Of a DNA stretch of 64,000 nt, positions 34,547 to 43,986 are shown piece by piece. Position 1 is the first letter of the stretch. Each line of letters opens with the position of its first letter. Source of the DNA: Sphingopyxis sp. UBA6723 (GTDB lineage Bacteria; Pseudomonadota; Alphaproteobacteria; Sphingomonadales; Sphingomonadaceae). The DNA lies in assembly GCF_002454115.1 (NCBI RefSeq), contig NZ_DKIH01000013.1, positions 763,472 through 827,471 on the forward strand, read 5' to 3'. A model generated the notes under the pieces. It ran no database searches, was not told the DNA's origin, and worked only from the letters and a program-made list of their open reading frames with translations. A program made the translations under genes and the position numbers.

Positions 34547-35665
34547 TCAACGACCAAACAAACGATCTTTCATGTCGCGACATATGCCGTCTAGTCCCGG
34601 GAATAGCGATCCATAAGTCATGCCCATCAATTCCAGTTCTCTCATAATCTGTGGTGCGAACGAGGGATCTATATCGCATGCTGACAGGTATGTTGCTCCA
34701 TCCTCACCCCCTCTCATTTGGATAAAGGCTTCAATGTCAGCTACGTTCGAGACCGTGGACAACGCCTGCTGCGGCGCTGATCTGGGATTGCCTACCGAAA
34801 TACTCTCTAGGGCTACCAGTTGCGGCGGGGCAGCGTCGACGTAAAACGCCTGCTGACCGTATTTGGCTTCCCAACCCATCTTATCAAATATGTAGATTCT
34901 AGGCTTCCGATCGTCGTCGTGCGTGATGTTTTGAAATGCAAAGAATGCAGCTACGAAAGGCGAAAACGTCCAGTCGAGTAACGGTGTGGGGTAGCCGTGG
35001 TGTTGCAATAAGCTCCAAACGGCTGCGTTGTGTTCTAAGTTACCGAGCTGAAGCGGGTAACTTAGCTGTTCCATAATTGCCCCAAAGAGCATTCTCACGT
35101 CATCAACGATCCAAGCGTTTAGGTCGTTTCGCCATGTGCGATGAAAGGTGGTGGCGAGCTTGCGTGGTCCAGTTTGGCCACGAAAAATGAACTGCCGAGG
35201 CTTTTGATCGATTGCCCACTGTCTGAATGCGTCCCACGTCGTTAGGTCAGTACGAGCGACTAGCTGCGATGGGCCTTCAATCTCCGATTTTGTCAGGATT
35301 TCTGTTCCAGTATCGTCGCCAACAGTCCAGCTAACGGTCAGATTAGTGCCATTTTCTGAGAAGCTAACATGGATAGCAGGGGGAATTGGCAGCTCGCCGA
35401 AGCGCTGGGTAAGCGATTCCTCGGCGCGGCGTCGGTCGTCCACAGACATCCGACCGCCATTTGAGAACAAATAGATCGTATTAACTGTAGTCGAAAGAGG
35501 TGCCGTCGTCTGCATCCGGATAGGGAATAGCAAGCCGGGCAATTCGTGTTTCAGGTCGTAGAAAAGATACGCAGCACCAATGAGCACGTCATCACGGCGT
35601 TCGATTTCAATTCGGAGAGTACCTCCGAATTCTCCCTCGATTGCCCCAAGCCACTGGCCTTCCAT
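34547..35665 (-). CDS. FRG-domain protein, AT-richer, probably acquired
   Basis: 372 residues. FRG-domain landmarks are RQFIFRGQTGPRKLATTFHR (residues ~158-177) and LLQHHGYPTPLLDWTFSPFV (residues ~222-241), the FRG motif and the catalytic-looking HHG-LLDW region. The first 150 residues form a beta-rich domain unlike others in the window. Base composition is visibly lower in GC (many AT-rich codons) than the roughly 65 percent neighbours, so recent transfer is likely. FRG domains are found in phage-defence genes and are thought to be ADP-ribosyl-linked or nuclease-like effectors; their biochemical role is not settled. The gene stands alone with an AT-rich 110-base upstream region. Confidence 0.82.
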   Translation of the reverse strand: MEGQWLGAIEGEFGGTLRIEIERRDDVLIGAAYLFYDLKHELPGLLFPIRMQTTAPLSTTVNTIYLFSNGGRMSVDDRRRAEESLTQRFGELPIPPAIHVSFSENGTNLTVSWTVGDDTGTEILTKSEIEGPSQLVARTDLTTWDAFRQWAIDQKPRQFIFRGQTGPRKLATTFHRTWRNDLNAWIVDDVRMLFGAIMEQLSYPLQLGNLEHNAAVWSLLQHHGYPTPLLDWTFSPFVAAFFAFQNITHDDDRKPRIYIFDKMGWEAKYGQQAFYVDAAPPQLVALESISVGNPRSAPQQALSTVSNVADIEAFIQMRGGEDGATYLSACDIDPSFAPQIMRELELMGMTYGSLFPGLDGICRDMKDRLFGR

Positions 35666-35775
35666 GATACGTTTCTACCCCGCTTAGCCTGTGCGAAAAC
35701 TAGCAATATACAACTTTATACCTTCACGGGTTGGGGGATGCCACGTCTTCGGTGAGGCGGCACGCAGTCATTTTT

Positions 35776-36540
35776 CTAAACCCCGCTGCCATGCCCCGCT
35801 TCGCCATGGCGGATGCTATCGCGCTTCACTCCGTATTCTGCCCCCCAGCGGTCGGTCATCTGCGCGCGGATCGCCCAGAGTTCGGGGAAGAAGCGATGCC
35901 GCGCGCCCGCGTCGAGCAGGTCCACTGCGCGGCCGCTGATCGCTTTCGATCCCATGCCGATCGAGCGGTGGACGAGGTAGATGTGGTGGGCGCGAAATTT
36001 CTGGAACAGCTCGTCGAATTCGATCAGCGCCTCGGCGACCATATAGGCTTCGTCATGGGCGTAGCCGGTGTCGTAGATGTCGGTGAGCGTCCGCCCCTGC
36101 GGCTCCAGATAGAGCGAGCGATAGGTGTCCCATAGCCCGGCGGGCAGGGTGAGCAGCATCTGAAACCCGGGGCTTTCCTGCCCCGATCCGTTGCCGAGCT
36201 GGAGCCGGATCGCCTGATAGTCATAGGGGCTCATCGTTTCGATCAGCGCCAGCTGGTCGGTCATCATCCGCAGCAGCATATGGACGCGGCCGAACAGGGT
36301 GATCGCGCGCATGATCTGGCCATCGCGCAAATGCTGATCGATTTCGGCGAGGGTGAAGGCGGCGAGCTTCATCCACAATTCCTCGACCTGATGGACGATC
36401 TGGAATTGCAGCTCATCGGGGGTGACGAGGGTGGCGAGGGGTTTCTGGCAGGCGAGCAGGCGGTCAACCGCGAGGTAAACGCCATAGTCCTTGAGGACGG
36501 GGGCTTCGAGGCGGGTGTGAATGTCGGTTTTGTCGAGCAT
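35776..36540 (-). CDS. Tryptophan 2,3-dioxygenase-family protein
   Basis: 254 residues, a little shorter than canonical TDO (about 280). Typical TDO segments: DELQFQIVHQVEELWMKL (about 43-60), GRVHMLLRMMTDQ, and PYDYQAIRLQLGNGSGQESP, with the haem-ligand histidine region in HIYLVHRSIGMGS. The canonical GTGGSSG motif near the C-terminus reads GMGSKAISGR, so it belongs to a divergent TDO branch. Would oxidise tryptophan or a related indole to open the ring; substrate not certain. No kynurenine gene is adjacent. Confidence 0.78.
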   Translation of the reverse strand: MLDKTDIHTRLEAPVLKDYGVYLAVDRLLACQKPLATLVTPDELQFQIVHQVEELWMKLAAFTLAEIDQHLRDGQIMRAITLFGRVHMLLRMMTDQLALIETMSPYDYQAIRLQLGNGSGQESPGFQMLLTLPAGLWDTYRSLYLEPQGRTLTDIYDTGYAHDEAYMVAEALIEFDELFQKFRAHHIYLVHRSIGMGSKAISGRAVDLLDAGARHRFFPELWAIRAQMTDRWGAEYGVKRDSIRHGEAGHGSGV

Positions 36541-36572
36541 GGGGATTTCCCTTGCAGATTGGATGCACTGTA

Positions 36573-36698
36573 TCCCTCCCCTTCAGGGGAGGGCAGCGAG
36601 ACTTGGAAACTTGTTTCCTAGTCGCAGCGGGTGGGGTTGATCGGGCTTACGCTACGCCGACAGACTCCACCCCAACCCCTCCCCTGAAGGGGAGGGGC
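36573..36698. repeat. Intergenic repeat, family CCCTCCCCTTCAGGGGAGGG
   Basis: CTCCCCTTCAGGGGAGGGC at the left and CCCCTCCCCTGAAGGGGAGG at the right form outer arms; inner GACTTGGAAACTTGTTTCCTAG is itself palindromic. It lies between the TDO-like gene and the DUF885 gene (both minus strand). Confidence 0.85.
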
Positions 36699-36791
36699 TT
36701 TGGTCTGTCCCTCAACCCCGCGGATACACCCCCGCGGGCGGTCGCCGCGGCGATCCCGATTGGCCGAGCCATAGCAGGGGCGCGGCGCTCT

Positions 36792-38147
36792 TCATTTGGT
36801 CAACAGGTCCGCGGGCAGCGTCGGTTCGCTGACCAGCTTGGCCATCCGGCGCCACATCTCGTCGCGGCTCGGCCGACCGCGCTCGACATGGGCGCGGACC
36901 ATCGCCTCGCCGAGGCCGTAGTTGATCACATAGCTGCGATACTGGTCGGTGAAGCTGACCGATTGTTCGGCGCGTTTTTGCGACACCAACAGATATTTCT
37001 GGGTCAGCGCGACCGCGGTGGGCCGGTCGATCACGCCGTCGAGATATTGCTGCGCGATCGTCAGCCGCGCGCCGCCCAGTGCCTTCATCGCATTGAGCAA
37101 CTGCCAGTAGCGGTCGTCCGACGGCACGGCGATTTCGGCGAGCGGCATCAGCACGTCGCGCTCGGTCTCGGCCTTGCTCGCTCCGGGGAAGGCGAGATCG
37201 ATGCCGTAATTGGCGGTCCCCTCGGCGATCAGGCTTTGCGGGCTATACAGTGGATAGACGCTGAATTCTGTCCAGCCGCGCTCTTTGACCAGTTTCTCCT
37301 CCAGCTTCATGTTGAGGAGGTGGTGGCCCGGATAGCCCTCGTGGCAGCCCAGATCGATGGCGCGCGACAGACGGATCGGCAGGTCGGTGTTGACCTGAAT
37401 GAGGCTGTGATAGGCGCCCTGATAATAATTATAGCCGCTCCAGCTTTTCCCCGTGACGAACTCGAGCCGGAAGCTCTCGCCCTCGGGCATCGGGATATGC
37501 GCGAGGCTGCGGCCGCGGCAGCGGGCGATCGCGACGTCGAAGACCTTTTGCAAGCGATCCTTGGGAATGGTGAAGGCGTCGAGATAGGCCTCGACGCGCT
37601 CCGCCAGCGCGCCGTCGCCGGGGACGAGCGCCTCGACCGCGGCGAGATGCCGGTCATAGCTGGCGAGGGGTTTGAGTTGCGGGCGGACACCGAACAGCCG
37701 TTCGGCCTCGTCGGCGAAGGCGAAGCGGGTGCCCTCCATCATCATCAGCCGCGTTTCGGCGGCGCGCAGCTGGGCGCGCAGGAAAGCGGCGCGGCGGCGA
37801 TCGAGCGGGTCGGACAGGCGGCGCGCAGCGGTGTCGAGCCGGCCGGTCAGGTCGCGCGTCGCGGCGAGCAACGCCATCTTGTCGCGCGGTGCCGCCTCCG
37901 CCGCGGCTTTCAGCTCGGGCGGGCCGTAATAGGCGTCGACATAGCCGTCCTCGTGGGTGCCGATTTCGAGCGTCAACCGGAGGTACGTCGCGGCAATGTC
38001 GTTCAGCGCCTGCGCCGAGGCCGGGGCGCGGCGCACGTCGATCGCGGCCACGTCCGATACGCCGGAGCGGGGCGCGGTCTGGCTGGTCGCGCAACCCGAG
38101 AGGAGGGTGGCGGCGGCCAGCGGCAGGGCTATCGACCGGAGCATCAT
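36792..38147 (-). CDS. DUF885 lipoprotein, probable zinc carboxypeptidase-like
   Basis: 451 residues with lipobox LLSGC (15-19). The DUF885 hallmark LGCHEGYPGHHLLN (about 290) has the HExxxH-type zinc ligand pattern and EGTANY (about 331) supplies the third ligand glutamate. These are lipid-anchored or periplasmic peptidase-like proteins. Its start ATG overlaps the stop of nhaA (ATGA, 38144-38147), so it is cotranslated with it. Confidence 0.82.
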   Translation of the reverse strand: MMLRSIALPLAAATLLSGCATSQTAPRSGVSDVAAIDVRRAPASAQALNDIAATYLRLTLEIGTHEDGYVDAYYGPPELKAAAEAAPRDKMALLAATRDLTGRLDTAARRLSDPLDRRRAAFLRAQLRAAETRLMMMEGTRFAFADEAERLFGVRPQLKPLASYDRHLAAVEALVPGDGALAERVEAYLDAFTIPKDRLQKVFDVAIARCRGRSLAHIPMPEGESFRLEFVTGKSWSGYNYYQGAYHSLIQVNTDLPIRLSRAIDLGCHEGYPGHHLLNMKLEEKLVKERGWTEFSVYPLYSPQSLIAEGTANYGIDLAFPGASKAETERDVLMPLAEIAVPSDDRYWQLLNAMKALGGARLTIAQQYLDGVIDRPTAVALTQKYLLVSQKRAEQSVSFTDQYRSYVINYGLGEAMVRAHVERGRPSRDEMWRRMAKLVSEPTLPADLLTK

Positions 38148-39430
38148 GCGCGTACCGGCTCCTCATCTTCGGAGGTGTCCTCGACATCGCCGTCGGCGGC
38201 GATCTCGGCATCGGTTTCGCGCTCGACGGCATCATGGTCGGGGTGGAGCGGCGCGAAGCGAAGAACGGCAAAGCCCAGCAGAGCCGCGGCGAGGGATCCC
38301 ATCAGGACACCGATCTTGGCCTCTTCGATCAGCAGGTCATTGCCGGGGAAGGCGAGCCCGCCGATGAACAGGCTCATCGTAAAGCCGATACCGCACAGCA
38401 TCGCGACGCCATAAATTTGCAGCCAGGTGGCGCCGCGCAGCTTGCCGGCAATGCCGAACTTAACCGCGAGCCAGACGCTGCCGAAAATGCCGATCTGTTT
38501 GCCAAAGAACAGCCCCGCTGCGATACCGAGCGGCAGCGGCGCAAAAATCTGTTCGGCGGTCAATCCGCCGATATCGACCCCGGCGTTGGCGAAACCGAAG
38601 ATCGGGACGATGGCAAAGGCGACCCAGGGATGGAGGCCATGCTCAAGCCGGTGGAGCGGCGACGTCTGGCTGTCGGGAGCACCGGGGGTGCGCTCGAACG
38701 GGATTGCCATCGCGGCCAGCACCCCGGCGATGGTGGCGTGGACGCCCGACAGCAGCATCGCATACCACAGCAGCAGGAAGGCGAGCAGATAGAGCGGCAG
38801 GCTTTTGACGCCCTGCCGGTTCATGACGAACATCGCGGCGAGGATGATGGCCGCGGCGCCAAGCGCCATCAGGTTGATTTCGGCGGTGTAGAAAAGCGCG
38901 ATAATTGCCACCGCGCCCATGTCGTCGACGATGGCGACCGTCACAAGGAACAGCTTGAGCGAGGTCGGCGCGCGCCGACCGAGCAAGGCGAGAATGCCCA
39001 TCGCAAAGGCGATGTCGGTGGCTGCCGGGATGGCCCAGCCTTGCGCCAGCCCGGGGGTCGACCATGCAAAGCCCAGATAGAGTACAGCGGGAACCACCAT
39101 CCCCGCCGCCGCGGCGATGAACGGCAGGCGCCGCCGGTCCCAGCTGGCAAGGCGGCCATCGACGAACTCACGTTTGATTTCGAGGCCGACGAGCAGAAAA
39201 AACACCGCCATCAACCCGTCGTTGATCCACAGATGGACGGTCATCGGGCCCAGCTTGTCGGTCAGCACGGGACCGGTCTCGGCATGGACCGCGTGGTAAT
39301 AAACCTCACCCAGCGCCGAATTGGCAATAATCATCGCCAATATGGCCGCGAAAATCAGCAGCATCCCCCCGGCGCTTTCGCTCGCAAGAAAATTGCGGAG
39401 CGCGGAAGGCGGGGGATTTCTGCCAATCAT
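38144..39430 (-). CDS. nhaA: Na+/H+ antiporter NhaA
   Basis: 428 residues, normal length. Twelve hydrophobic segments. Transport residues: TDIAFAMGIL with T138-D139, and the ion-binding pair D169-D170 in VAIVDDMGAVAII. A terminal acidic tail (about 25 residues) is added. Exchanges Na+ or Li+ for protons at the inner membrane, pH-dependent in relatives. Coupled to the DUF885 gene downstream. Confidence 0.93.
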   Translation of the reverse strand: MIGRNPPPSALRNFLASESAGGMLLIFAAILAMIIANSALGEVYYHAVHAETGPVLTDKLGPMTVHLWINDGLMAVFFLLVGLEIKREFVDGRLASWDRRRLPFIAAAAGMVVPAVLYLGFAWSTPGLAQGWAIPAATDIAFAMGILALLGRRAPTSLKLFLVTVAIVDDMGAVAIIALFYTAEINLMALGAAAIILAAMFVMNRQGVKSLPLYLLAFLLLWYAMLLSGVHATIAGVLAAMAIPFERTPGAPDSQTSPLHRLEHGLHPWVAFAIVPIFGFANAGVDIGGLTAEQIFAPLPLGIAAGLFFGKQIGIFGSVWLAVKFGIAGKLRGATWLQIYGVAMLCGIGFTMSLFIGGLAFPGNDLLIEEAKIGVLMGSLAAALLGFAVLRFAPLHPDHDAVERETDAEIAADGDVEDTSEDEEPVRA

Positions 39431-39545
39431 GGGTCTAGCATCACTCGTTTTTGGGTTAGGGTCGCCGATGTCCTAGCCCGGTGTCCTCATCTTTACAAAT
39501 TGGCGCCGTGATTTAGCACTTTGCCATGGGTGGCGTGACGCCACG

Positions 39546-40988
39546 GTGGCACGAGGCTGGTGGGTGGCGCTATCGACCGCATGGCTGGAATGGCTGGTGC
39601 TGGGGGCCAGCCACGAACTGATGCTGTTCGCATCGGTGGGCATCCTGCTGATCGGGCTGGACGACCTGTTGTTCGATGCATTCTGGCTGGGGACGCGCGG
39701 CGAGGCCCGGGCGGCGGCGACCGACACAGTGCCGCTGGCAGGAACCATCGCCGTCTTCATTCCCGCGTGGGACGAGCATCGCATCCTGGCCGCGATGCTG
39801 CGGCGCGCGCTCGCAGCGTGGGCGGGCGAGGATGTCCGCATATATATCGGTTGTTACCCGAACGATGCCGCGACGCTGTTTGCCATCTCGCCGCTGGTGG
39901 CCGCCGACCGGCGGTTGCGGCTGGTGGTGAATGAGCGTGATGGGCCGACGACGAAGGGCGATAACCTCAACCGGCTGTGGGCGGCGCTGGGCGAGGATGA
40001 GCGCGCCGAGGATATGCGCTTTGCCGCGATCGTGCTCCATGACGCGGAGGATCATGTCCATCCGGGCGAGATCGCCCTGTATCGGCGTCATTTGACCGAC
40101 GCCGCGATGGTGCAGATCCCGGTGGTGCCGATCATCGCGCGCGGCGCGCGGTGGATCGGGGGCCATTATGGCGACGAATTTGCCGAAGCGCATGGCAAGG
40201 AAATGGTAGTGCGGTCGCGGCTGGGGATGCCCTTGCCGTCGGCGGGCGTGGGCTGTGCGTTGACGCGCCGCACCCTCGCGCTGCTGGCGATCGAACGCGG
40301 CGGCGACCCGTTCCGCTGCAACAGCCTGACCGAAGATTATGAGATCGGCATGGTGATCGGCGCTTACGGACTCCGCGCGCGCTTTGTTGATGAAACCGGG
40401 CCGACGGGTGACCGGGTGGTGTCGCGCGGGGCGTTTCCCGATCGCGCCGATGCGGCGGTGCGGCAAAAGGCGCGCTGGATCGCCGGGATTGCATTGGCGG
40501 GATGGGACCATCTCGGCTGGCCGGGATCGCGCCGCGGCGTCATGGCGGCGCAGTCGGATCGTGTCTGGCTGGCCCGTTGGATGCTCTGGCGCGACCGCCG
40601 CGCGCCGCTGGCGGCGCTGGTTTTGCTGGCGGCCTATGCCGGTCTGTTTTTGACTGCTGCTGGCTGGCTGGGGCGCGCCGTTCTGGGTTGGGACGCGGTG
40701 ATCGTTGGCGACGCAATGCCTATCCTGCTGGCGCTGGGCGCAATGCTGCTGGTCTGGCGGCTGGCGATGCGCAGCCTGTTTGCCGGACGCTGTTATGGCT
40801 GGCGCGAGGGGGTGTGGGCTGTACCGCGTGCTTTTGTCGCCAATATCATGGCGATGCTCGCGGCGCGGCGCGCGCTGGTCATTTACTGGCGTATGTTGCG
40901 GTCGGGCGAGGTCGTGTGGGACAAGACCGAGCATCGCGAAAGCGACATGACGCCCGACGTCGCCGCCGCACCAGTGATGGCGCGATGA
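39546..40988 (+). CDS. NfrB-like glycosyltransferase (phage N4 adsorption protein B homologue)
   Basis: 480 residues from GTG 39546. A short N-terminal helix, then a glycosyltransferase family 2 domain: AVFIPAWDEHR, VLHDAEDHVHPGE (DxD-like, about 165), ITSLTEDYEIGM-type motif (here NSLTEDYEIGMVIG), and QKARWIAGIALAGWDHLGW, which is the QxxRW-like acceptor motif. Helices near 350-460 form the membrane part. NfrB makes the N4 glycan exopolysaccharide in E. coli. The C-terminal c-di-GMP-binding MshEN domain of E. coli NfrB (about 745 residues) is absent. Overlaps the next gene by 4 bases. Confidence 0.85.
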   Translation: MARGWWVALSTAWLEWLVLGASHELMLFASVGILLIGLDDLLFDAFWLGTRGEARAAATDTVPLAGTIAVFIPAWDEHRILAAMLRRALAAWAGEDVRIYIGCYPNDAATLFAISPLVAADRRLRLVVNERDGPTTKGDNLNRLWAALGEDERAEDMRFAAIVLHDAEDHVHPGEIALYRRHLTDAAMVQIPVVPIIARGARWIGGHYGDEFAEAHGKEMVVRSRLGMPLPSAGVGCALTRRTLALLAIERGGDPFRCNSLTEDYEIGMVIGAYGLRARFVDETGPTGDRVVSRGAFPDRADAAVRQKARWIAGIALAGWDHLGWPGSRRGVMAAQSDRVWLARWMLWRDRRAPLAALVLLAAYAGLFLTAAGWLGRAVLGWDAVIVGDAMPILLALGAMLLVWRLAMRSLFAGRCYGWREGVWAVPRAFVANIMAMLAARRALVIYWRMLRSGEVVWDKTEHRESDMTPDVAAAPVMAR

Positions 40989-42142
40989 GCGTGCGGCGCC
41001 TTGCCATCGGGCGCGACGCCCCGGCGCTGCGCTTTCTGCTGTTCTGCGTTGGTGGGTGGACCGTGCTGCGCGTTGCGGCGCATTGGAACCCCGACGTTCC
41101 GCCGCCGCCGCCCGAAGCGGCGACGCCGCCGTGGTCGGTGCCGACGTCCTTTGTTGCGACCGGCTGGCGCAATGGCATCGCTGCACCTGTTCACGATCCC
41201 ACAGACGATATGGCGCCAGCGCCCCAGTTGGCGGGCTTTGCGCAGGGCGTTGCCGCGCAGCCTCGCACGTTCGACGCGGCTGCAATCGCGCATGCCGAAA
41301 GCGGGTTGTCCGGTGATTCCGGGGACGCAGATCGCCACGGCTTGCGCGCGGCACTGATCGCACGGCTTTTCTCCTCGCCACCGGGCGGCGCTATGCGGAC
41401 GGCTGTGCGGCACAGCAGGGCAGACTGGTACCCGATCAGGGCGTCGGAACAGGCGACGCCCGGGCAAGGCCAGCCATTCTGGATGCGGCGGCAGATGGCG
41501 GGTTGGTCGCTCAGCGGCTGGGTTTATGTGCGCGGCGGCGGGGTGCGTTCGCCTGGCGGCGCGGCCGCGGCCAGCCAACTCGGCGGCAGCCAGGCGGGGT
41601 TACGCCTCGCCTATGGGTTTGGCGACAGCGGCCGCGCACGCGCCTATGGCCGCTCGACGATTGCGGTGCGGCGCCCGGCCCAGCGCGAGCTGGCCTTTGG
41701 ACTGGCGTTCGCACCCTTGGCCCATTGGCCGGTCGATGCCGCGATCGAACAGCGTGTAGCGGTGGGCCGCGAGGGGCGCACAGCGCTGGCCGCGATGGTC
41801 AGCGGCGGCGTCGGCGATGTCGCGCTGCCGCATGGGTTCCGGCTGGAGGCTTATGGTCAGGCGGGCGTTGTTGGGGCGCAGCGCCGCGACGGATTCGCCG
41901 ACGGCGCGGTCGTGATCGACCATCGGCTTGGACCGGACGAGGGATCGCCGTTGCGGCTTGGCGCGCTGGCGGTGGGTGCGGCGCAGCCGGGTGCGGCACG
42001 CGTCGATGTCGGGCCGCGCTTGACGCTGCGCCTGCCCGACGTTGGCGAAGGCAGCCGGATCGCGCTCGATTGGCGCCAGCGCATTGCGGGCGATGCGCGC
42101 CCCGCCAGCGGGCTCGCGCTGACGCTCGCGAGCGATTTCTAG
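40985..42142 (+). CDS. Outer-membrane partner of NfrB, NfrA C-terminal-like
   Basis: 385 residues from ATG 40985, ATGA overlap with the glycosyltransferase. A hydrophobic helix at about 14-30 (signal anchor), a Pro-rich stretch, then repetitive beta strands from about 165 (AGWSLSGWVYVRGGG onward) ending TLASDF, as in outer-membrane beta barrels. Full NfrA is about 990 residues with TPR repeats; here only the barrel-like end remains. It may export the glycan made by the NfrB homologue. Family match is modest. Confidence 0.65.
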   Translation: MSVRRLAIGRDAPALRFLLFCVGGWTVLRVAAHWNPDVPPPPPEAATPPWSVPTSFVATGWRNGIAAPVHDPTDDMAPAPQLAGFAQGVAAQPRTFDAAAIAHAESGLSGDSGDADRHGLRAALIARLFSSPPGGAMRTAVRHSRADWYPIRASEQATPGQGQPFWMRRQMAGWSLSGWVYVRGGGVRSPGGAAAASQLGGSQAGLRLAYGFGDSGRARAYGRSTIAVRRPAQRELAFGLAFAPLAHWPVDAAIEQRVAVGREGRTALAAMVSGGVGDVALPHGFRLEAYGQAGVVGAQRRDGFADGAVVIDHRLGPDEGSPLRLGALAVGAAQPGAARVDVGPRLTLRLPDVGEGSRIALDWRQRIAGDARPASGLALTLASDF

Positions 42143-42246
42143 GTCGCGCAAAAATAGCGGTCCAGCCGATTCCCCGCTCTGGAAAAATGGTCTAGGGTCA
42201 TGGGACTCGGCGCAGTTTTACGCCGCAGACGCATGTTTCGAGGCCC

Positions 42247-43155
42247 ATGGACCTTTATCTTCCCGTCGCCAATTTGTCGGTCAATGCGCTGGTCATCGTC
42301 CTGCTGGGCGGTGGGGTCGGGTTTCTGTCGGGCATGTTCGGGGTCGGCGGCGGGTTTTTGACCACGCCGTTGCTCATCTTCTATGGCATCCCGCCGACCG
42401 TCGCTGCGGCATCGGCGGCAACGCAGGTCACCGGCGCGAGCGTGTCGGGGGTGATGGCGCATCTGGAACGCGACGGTGTTGACCTGCGGATGGGGGCGGT
42501 GCTGGTCGCGGGCGGCTTGCTTGGATCGCTGATCGGTGCCGGATTGTTCGAACTGCTCACCGCATGGGGCCAGATCGATACGGTGATTTCGATCCTGTAT
42601 GTGGCGTTGCTCGGCACCGTTGGTACATTCATGGGGCGCGAGGCGTGGGGCAGCTTTCGGGCCGCACAGGCCGGATTGCCCGCCCCGGCGCGCAAACGGC
42701 GCCACCATCCGATGGTCGCCAATCTGCCGCTGCGCTGGCGTTTCTACCGTTCGGGCCTGTATATTTCGCCGCTGGCGCCGCTGCTGCTCGGGATGATCGG
42801 CGGGGTGCTGACGATGCTGCTCGGTGTCGGCGGCGGCTTCATCATGGTCCCGGCGATGCTGTATCTGCTCGGCATGGGGACGCAGGTCGTGGTCGGCACG
42901 TCGCTGTTCCAGATCCTGTTCGTGACGATCGCGACGACGATGGTTCACGCGCTGACAACGGGGGCGGTCGATATCGTGCTGGCGGCGCTGCTGCTGCTGG
43001 GCAGCGTCGTTGGGGCGCAGTTCGGGGCGCGCTTTGCGCAAAAGGCGCGACCCGAATATCTGCGGCTGGCGCTGGCGGTGATCGTGCTGTTGGTGGCGCT
43101 GCAAATGGCGGTCGGGCTGTTCATTCGGCCTGACGAAATTTACTCGGTGCAATGA
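42247..43155 (+). CDS. TauE/SafE-family sulfite exporter-type permease
   Basis: 302 residues with about eight hydrophobic helices. Two halves each start with a glycine-rich motif: GGGVGFLSGMFGVGGGFLTTP near residue 20 and GGVLTMLLGVGGGFIMVPAML near 196, the family signature. Exports small sulfur or carboxylate anions; precise substrate unknown. It overlaps the TIGR02186 gene by 4 bases, a conserved pair in alphaproteobacteria. Confidence 0.9.
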   Translation: MDLYLPVANLSVNALVIVLLGGGVGFLSGMFGVGGGFLTTPLLIFYGIPPTVAAASAATQVTGASVSGVMAHLERDGVDLRMGAVLVAGGLLGSLIGAGLFELLTAWGQIDTVISILYVALLGTVGTFMGREAWGSFRAAQAGLPAPARKRRHHPMVANLPLRWRFYRSGLYISPLAPLLLGMIGGVLTMLLGVGGGFIMVPAMLYLLGMGTQVVVGTSLFQILFVTIATTMVHALTTGAVDIVLAALLLLGSVVGAQFGARFAQKARPEYLRLALAVIVLLVALQMAVGLFIRPDEIYSVQ

Positions 43156-43925
43156 CGCGCGGCGCTGCCTTGATCCTGTGGCTGGCGGCGCTGTTGCTGC
43201 CGTCTAGCCCAGCGCAGGCGGCCGATCCGCGGCTGGTCCCCGATGTGTCGAGCCGCGCGATCGACATCCAGTACAGCTTTACCGGCGAGGAATTGCTGTT
43301 GTTCGGAGCGATCCTGTATCCCGGCCAGCGGCTGCCCGACGACCGCGCCGACATCGTCGTCGTGCTGAAAGGACCGGTGCGACCGATCGTGCTGCGCGAA
43401 AAGCGGCGGGTCGCCGGAATCTGGGTCAACGCCAGCAGCATCCGGCTGCGTACCTCGCCCGGTTTCTATGCGATTGGATCGTCGCGCCCGATCGACAAGC
43501 TGGTCGATGAGCGTACCGCGGCGATTTTCGAGCTGGGGTTGGCCAATCTGTCGATGTCGCCGACCGAATTTTCGGAAGCGAGCAAGCTCGAACGTTTCGA
43601 GGCCGGCCTTACCGACCTCTATCGTCGCCTCGGTCTGTTCTATGAAAATTCGGCGGCGGTCGAGATTACCGAGGGCGTATTGTATCGCGCCCGCATTCCG
43701 GTGCCCGCGCGTGTGCCGGTGGGCACGTATCGCGCCGAGACCTTTTTGATCAGCCGCGGCCGCGTGCTTGCGGTCGCATCGCGCGACGTCCAGATCCGCA
43801 AGGCGGGGTTCGAACGCTTTGTCGCGCTGGCGGCCGAGCGCCACGGCTTTCTCTATGGTCTGACCGCGGTCGCGTTGTCGCTGCTGCTCGGTTATGCGGC
43901 ATCGGCGATTTTCCGCCGTCGTTGA
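43152..43925 (+). CDS. TIGR02186-family membrane-anchored periplasmic protein
   Basis: 257 residues: signal peptide ending AQAAD, a beta-rich periplasmic domain, and a C-terminal membrane helix (about 233-252) followed by RRR. The family is almost always adjacent to TauE/SafE genes as here (ATGA overlap) and probably helps that permease. Function beyond that is unknown. Confidence 0.85.
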   Translation: MTRGAALILWLAALLLPSSPAQAADPRLVPDVSSRAIDIQYSFTGEELLLFGAILYPGQRLPDDRADIVVVLKGPVRPIVLREKRRVAGIWVNASSIRLRTSPGFYAIGSSRPIDKLVDERTAAIFELGLANLSMSPTEFSEASKLERFEAGLTDLYRRLGLFYENSAAVEITEGVLYRARIPVPARVPVGTYRAETFLISRGRVLAVASRDVQIRKAGFERFVALAAERHGFLYGLTAVALSLLLGYAASAIFRRR

Positions 43926-43986
43926 GCCTATATTTACCCTCGCCTGCGATACCCACCGTCGGGACCATTTCAGGCGGGGCATTTTG

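Noticed and set aside
34547..35665. Toxin-antitoxin or multi-gene defence island around the FRG gene
   Set aside because: No second AT-rich gene, toxin or nuclease lies beside it; both neighbours are host-like metabolic genes.
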